Below are positions 61,061 through 64,000 of a stretch of DNA of 64,000 bases, piece by piece. Below the pieces are notes generated by a model. That model was not told the origin of the DNA. It worked only from the letters and a program-made list of their open reading frames with translations, and made no database searches. The DNA is from CAZZBK01 sp964387325. GTDB lineage: Bacteria; Planctomycetota; Planctomycetia; Pirellulales; PNKZ01. The stretch spans positions 62,001 through 126,000 of the forward strand of contig CAYLYE010000001.1 in the NCBI GenBank assembly GCA_964387325.1. Direction: 5' to 3'. The position numbers and the translations under genes were made by a program. How positions within the stretch are numbered: the stretch's first letter is position 1; each line of letters begins with the position of its first letter.

Positions 61061-62838
61061 TGCTGCCACGCGAGTTGATCGTCGCTGCTGTTTTGGTCCT
61101 CGCTCTGCTGTTTCCCGACTGGGTCGCGGCTCAGGAACCGGCCAACTGGCCGCTGGACAAAGTGATCTATCCGGCCACGCGCGGCGCGGGGGGCTATCTC
61201 GCGCTCTACAAAATCGGCTTCGTGTGGTTCGTGTTCGCGGCGTTCGTCTATTTGGCCGATTGGGTCAACTTCGACGTGCAGCAACTCAAACTGGGCACGA
61301 GCAAGTGGAACGGCATCGTCGTCGGCACGTTCCTGCTCGGCTGGCTGCTGCTGAGCCTAATCCCGTGGTTCTGGGCGGCGTTCCCGCTCTACTTGGCGTG
61401 CAGTTTAGGGCCCACGGTCGCGTACACTTTCAAACGGAACAAGTCGGTGACCGACGATGAGAAGGTGCTGACCCGCAATCACGTGCTGCAATGGGCCGCG
61501 CCGGTGTTGAAGCGCGTCGGGGTCAAGGTGCCCGAGCGGGACGCGGGGGGCGGGGGTGCGAATCTGCCGATCGAAATTTTCGTCAAGGGGGGCGCCAACG
61601 AAGGCGAAAACAAAGCCAACAGCATGCGCCTCGCAACGATCAAAGGCTATCACGCCGCCCAACAGCTGCTGATCGATATTCGCACCCGCCGCGCTGCCGC
61701 CGTCGTGCTCGACTACTCGCAGGCGAGTGTCGCCGTGCAGTTCCAGATCGACGGCGTGTTGAACAATGCACCAGCCAAAACGCGCGAGGGGGCCGACCCC
61801 ATGCTCGAAGTGCTCAAGTCGGCGGCCTCCTTGAACCCCAAGGAACGTGTGCAGCGACAGCATGGCTGGTTCGAGATCAAGCACGAGAAGGGCAAGTACA
61901 CCTGCAAAATCACCAGCCAAGGCATCCCCACCGGCGAGCGCGTGCTGGTGCAGGTCGACGACGGCTTCGCACAACAGGCCAAGCTCGACAACATCGGTCT
62001 GCGGCCCAAACAGCAAGAAGACCTCAAGAAAGCCCTGATGGAAAAAGAGGGGCTCGTGCTCGTCGCGGCCCCCAGCGGCAAAGGCCTTTCGTCGCTGTTC
62101 GTCGCCGCAGCCACCGGAGTCGACCGCTTTATGCGCAGCGCCGTGGGCGTTGAAAACGCCAAGGCCAACGAGATCCATGTCGAGAATGTCCCCGTCACGA
62201 CCTACGACGCCGAAGCCGGACAGACGCCGATGACCGTCCTACCCGGCCTCGCACGCCAGTATCCAGACGTGTATGTCGTCTACGATTTTGTGAACGGCGA
62301 AACGCTGACCATGCTGTGCAAGGAAGTGACTGATGAGAAACGGTTGGTCATTGGCACGATTCAGGCCAAAGAGGCTGCCGAGGCGATCGTTCGCGCGTTG
62401 ATGCTCAAGGTGCCCACGAAGAACTTGGCGATGGCCTTGTCGGCCTGCGTGAGCGGTCGACTGGTGCGCAAGTTATGCGACAGCTGCAAGCAGGCCTACA
62501 CACCAAATCCTGAGCTGTTGAAGAAGCTGCGTGTACCGCCGGAGAAGGTGACGGCGTTCTATCAGCCACCGCCGCCCAAGGCCCCAGTGCAAGGCGAAAA
62601 GCCGACCCCGCCCTGCTCAAATTGCGGAGGGGTTGGTTACTTGGGCCGAACCGGCATCTTCGAGCTTGTGATCGTCAACAACGACGTGCGTCAGGCGATT
62701 GCGAACAAGCCGTCGGTGGAGACCATTCGTCAAGCGGCACAAAAGGCGGGCATGGCTACGATGCAAGAAGAAGCGATCGCGCTGGTCGTTCGCGGCGTGA
62801 CGTCGCTCGAAGAGATCATGCGTGCCCTCAAGGAATAA
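61060..62838 (+). CDS. PilB/GspE-like membrane protein with degenerate P-loop
   Basis: 592 residues. Unlike canonical PilB it begins with a signal/TM segment and two further hydrophobic helices (~45-115). A PilB/GspE-like N-domain follows (GYHAAQQLLIDIRTRRAAAV). At 337-345 the P-loop reads A-P-S-G-K-G-L-S-S, with Leu343 where the Walker A Lys should be. The Walker B position reads YPDVYVVYDFVNGETLTML. The zinc-type Cys pairs CDSC and CSNC and the C-terminal helices (QAAQKAGMATMQEEAIALVVRGVTSLEE) are retained. It is probably not an ATPase on its own and may be a regulatory partner of PilT. Confidence 0.8.
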   Translation: MLPRELIVAAVLVLALLFPDWVAAQEPANWPLDKVIYPATRGAGGYLALYKIGFVWFVFAAFVYLADWVNFDVQQLKLGTSKWNGIVVGTFLLGWLLLSLIPWFWAAFPLYLACSLGPTVAYTFKRNKSVTDDEKVLTRNHVLQWAAPVLKRVGVKVPERDAGGGGANLPIEIFVKGGANEGENKANSMRLATIKGYHAAQQLLIDIRTRRAAAVVLDYSQASVAVQFQIDGVLNNAPAKTREGADPMLEVLKSAASLNPKERVQRQHGWFEIKHEKGKYTCKITSQGIPTGERVLVQVDDGFAQQAKLDNIGLRPKQQEDLKKALMEKEGLVLVAAPSGKGLSSLFVAAATGVDRFMRSAVGVENAKANEIHVENVPVTTYDAEAGQTPMTVLPGLARQYPDVYVVYDFVNGETLTMLCKEVTDEKRLVIGTIQAKEAAEAIVRALMLKVPTKNLAMALSACVSGRLVRKLCDSCKQAYTPNPELLKKLRVPPEKVTAFYQPPPPKAPVQGEKPTPPCSNCGGVGYLGRTGIFELVIVNNDVRQAIANKPSVETIRQAAQKAGMATMQEEAIALVVRGVTSLEEIMRALKE

Positions 62839-62844
62839 GACCTC

Positions 62845-63453
62845 ATGAGTTTCGTATTATCGTTGCTGTTGTTGATCGTTCCGCTGGCCCTGGCCGTTCG
62901 TCATTTCAATCAAGGCCTCTGGGGCGGCGTCATCCAACTCGTCAACATTACCACCGCCGCGCTCATCGCCACCAGTAATTTTGAACCCTTGGCCCATGCC
63001 ATGCAGGGCGCCTGGGACGGTCTCTACTATTGGGCCGACTTCCTCGCCGCTTGGCTCATCTTCGGTGTCAGCTTGTTTGTCATGACGCTGGCGATGAGCA
63101 AACTCTCGGGCTTCCGGCTCAAGTTTCCCAAGCAGGTCGACCAGATCGGCGGCGCACTGTTGCAGGCCTGGGCCGGTTGGGCGCTGGTCTGTTTTCTCAC
63201 CATGACCTTGCACATGGCGCCCCTCGCTAAGAACTTTTTCTTCGGCGGCTTTAAGCCCGAGCAGCCGCTCGTGTTTGGTTTCGCTCCCGACCGCCTGTGG
63301 CTCGGTTACGCACAAAAACTCTCGCTCGGCACCTTTTCAGCCGGTAACGTATTCGACCCGCAAGGCGATTTTATGATCCGCTATGCGAGCAAACGGCTCC
63401 AATACGAGCGGGCTGACGGGATGTTTAACTCGCCGCCACCCATGCAAAAGTAA
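62845..63453 (+). CDS. CvpA-like membrane protein
   Basis: 202 residues starting six bases after the PilB-like stop. Four hydrophobic segments (FVLSLLLLIVPLALAV, GVIQLVNITTAALIATS, FLAAWLIFGVSLFVMTLAM, ALLQAWAGWALVCFLTMTL) match the CvpA/colicin V production family arrangement, and a soluble tail follows. CvpA proteins affect envelope and secretion homeostasis; the molecular function is unknown. It is the third gene of the pilT operon. Confidence 0.7.
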   Translation: MSFVLSLLLLIVPLALAVRHFNQGLWGGVIQLVNITTAALIATSNFEPLAHAMQGAWDGLYYWADFLAAWLIFGVSLFVMTLAMSKLSGFRLKFPKQVDQIGGALLQAWAGWALVCFLTMTLHMAPLAKNFFFGGFKPEQPLVFGFAPDRLWLGYAQKLSLGTFSAGNVFDPQGDFMIRYASKRLQYERADGMFNSPPPMQK

Positions 63454-63496
63454 CCTTTCGATCCCCTTCAATTATTTTTCTTGCACGTAGGGTGTT

Positions 63497-64000
63497 ATGC
63501 AGCCGGCTCGATTATTGTTGGAAAAAGTCCGTCGCGGCGAACCCACTCCCGGCGCGTTGCTCACCGATCATCTGTGGCCCGACTTGATCGAGATTTGCCA
63601 GCGGAGCGGGCTCGACTACGCCATTATCGATCTCGAACACGGCCCCCACGCGCACGATGTCGTGGCCGAGGCGTGCGCCACCGGTCGTCGACTGAACTTC
63701 CCGGTGCTCATCCGTCCGCGCAGCAACGGCTACCACGATCTGCGACTGGCGATCGACCTTGGTTGCTGCGGGTTCCTGCTCGCCAGTGTCGAATCGGCTG
63801 CCGAGATGGACGTGGTCCGCGAGGCCGTCCACCTGCCGCCGCGCGGCAAGCGTCGCCCCGGCGGGTTGAGCAACCGTTGGGTCAGCGGGTTTCATTACCA
63901 GGACTGGCGCAGCGAAGTCGAGGACGACTTCCTCGTGCTGCCGCAGATCGAAACGAAAGTCGGCCTCGCCAATCTCGCCGCGATCGCCACGCATGAGATG
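63497..64000 (+). CDS. HpcH/HpaI aldolase/citrate lyase family protein (partial)
   Basis: 168 residues to the right edge, no stop. The opening ARLLLEKVRRGEPTPGALL, then YAIIDLEHGPH, FPVLIRPRSNGYHDLRLAID, and LGCCGFLLASVESAAEMDVV with RPGGLSNRW are those of class II aldolases acting on 2-keto-3-deoxy sugar acids or hydroxyketo acids in aromatic degradation. Metal ligands (Glu in LPQIETK) are present. The substrate cannot be decided. It is separated from the CvpA-like gene by 43 bases. Confidence 0.85.
   Translation, partial: MQPARLLLEKVRRGEPTPGALLTDHLWPDLIEICQRSGLDYAIIDLEHGPHAHDVVAEACATGRRLNFPVLIRPRSNGYHDLRLAIDLGCCGFLLASVESAAEMDVVREAVHLPPRGKRRPGGLSNRWVSGFHYQDWRSEVEDDFLVLPQIETKVGLANLAAIATHEM

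Noticed and set aside
59819..61069. 416-residue minus-strand open frame opposite pilT
   Set aside because: Shadow of pilT, whose catalytic motifs are all intact on the other strand.

Overview
The window looks like a chromosomal segment from a GC-rich planctomycete, probably of the Pirellulales type. The evidence is two DUF1501 proteins with twin-arginine signals, a DUF1549/DUF1553 protein with a planctomycete cytochrome C domain, a sulfatase, an SMP-30 protein, a PhoD phosphatase, a YTV-like Cys/Tyr repeat protein, PQQ-type propellers, and many short palindromic intergenic repeats. Taxonomy is inferred from gene families only. No rRNA, tRNA or CRISPR array was recognised.

Layout. 1-4786 (minus): a catabolic or scavenging group with a GH67-N-like protein cut by the left edge, SMP-30, PhoD and a sulfatase. 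4995-5918: a LpxL-like acyltransferase. 6040-10297 (minus): a partial Tad/type II-like set with a secretin, a CpaD/OmpA-like lipoprotein and a TPR lipoprotein. 10684-18711: PQQ propeller, threonine aldolase, 2-hydroxyacid dehydrogenase, an AT-richer DUF2262 gene, DUF1501 and the YTV-like protein. 18914-23041: a small helical-hairpin protein translationally coupled to a two-TM, double-module FtsK/SpoIIIE ATPase. This resembles a minimal type VII-like pair and is interrupted by a 10-N assembly gap that appears to be an artefact. 23135-30865: ApbE, a secreted unknown, ribosomal protein S1 with promoter and terminator, a DUF6883/DUF4926 pair, LarB and NnrD. 30947-38393 (minus): a nitrilase, then a His-rich heavy-metal RND efflux operon bracketed by two ~100-bp palindromic direct repeats.

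38440-43089 (minus): two overlapping SPFH genes downstream of a sigma-54 activator. Each protein has an N-terminal membrane anchor and three PG-x-Y-x-x-NP repeats (58 residues apart in one of them) before the SPFH domain, an order reminiscent of eukaryotic major vault protein. 43528-47595: a NarL-type regulator, the planctomycete cytochrome protein and a PilZ protein. 47946-53500 (minus): flhA-flhF-flhG-like-(small membrane protein)-fliA, a flagellar export and regulatory block. 53832-55238: DUF1501.

55294-58800 is an accessory island. It holds a half copy of the ~100-bp repeat, two winged-helix reading frames that look like one broken gene, a promoter-hairpins-terminator unit that could be a ~170-nt structured RNA, a DUF6941-like gene with HicBA, a ribbon-helix-helix gene, and an IS1-type transposase whose end is fused to an IS110-like scrap. 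59086-64000 returns to core genes: hisF, pilT, a PilB-like protein that has lost its P-loop lysine, a CvpA-like protein, and an HpcH/HpaI aldolase cut by the right edge.

Strongest candidates for something undescribed are the vault-like SPFH pair, the FtsK/WXG-like pair, the structured RNA at 56095-56267, and the repeats around the metal-efflux genes.
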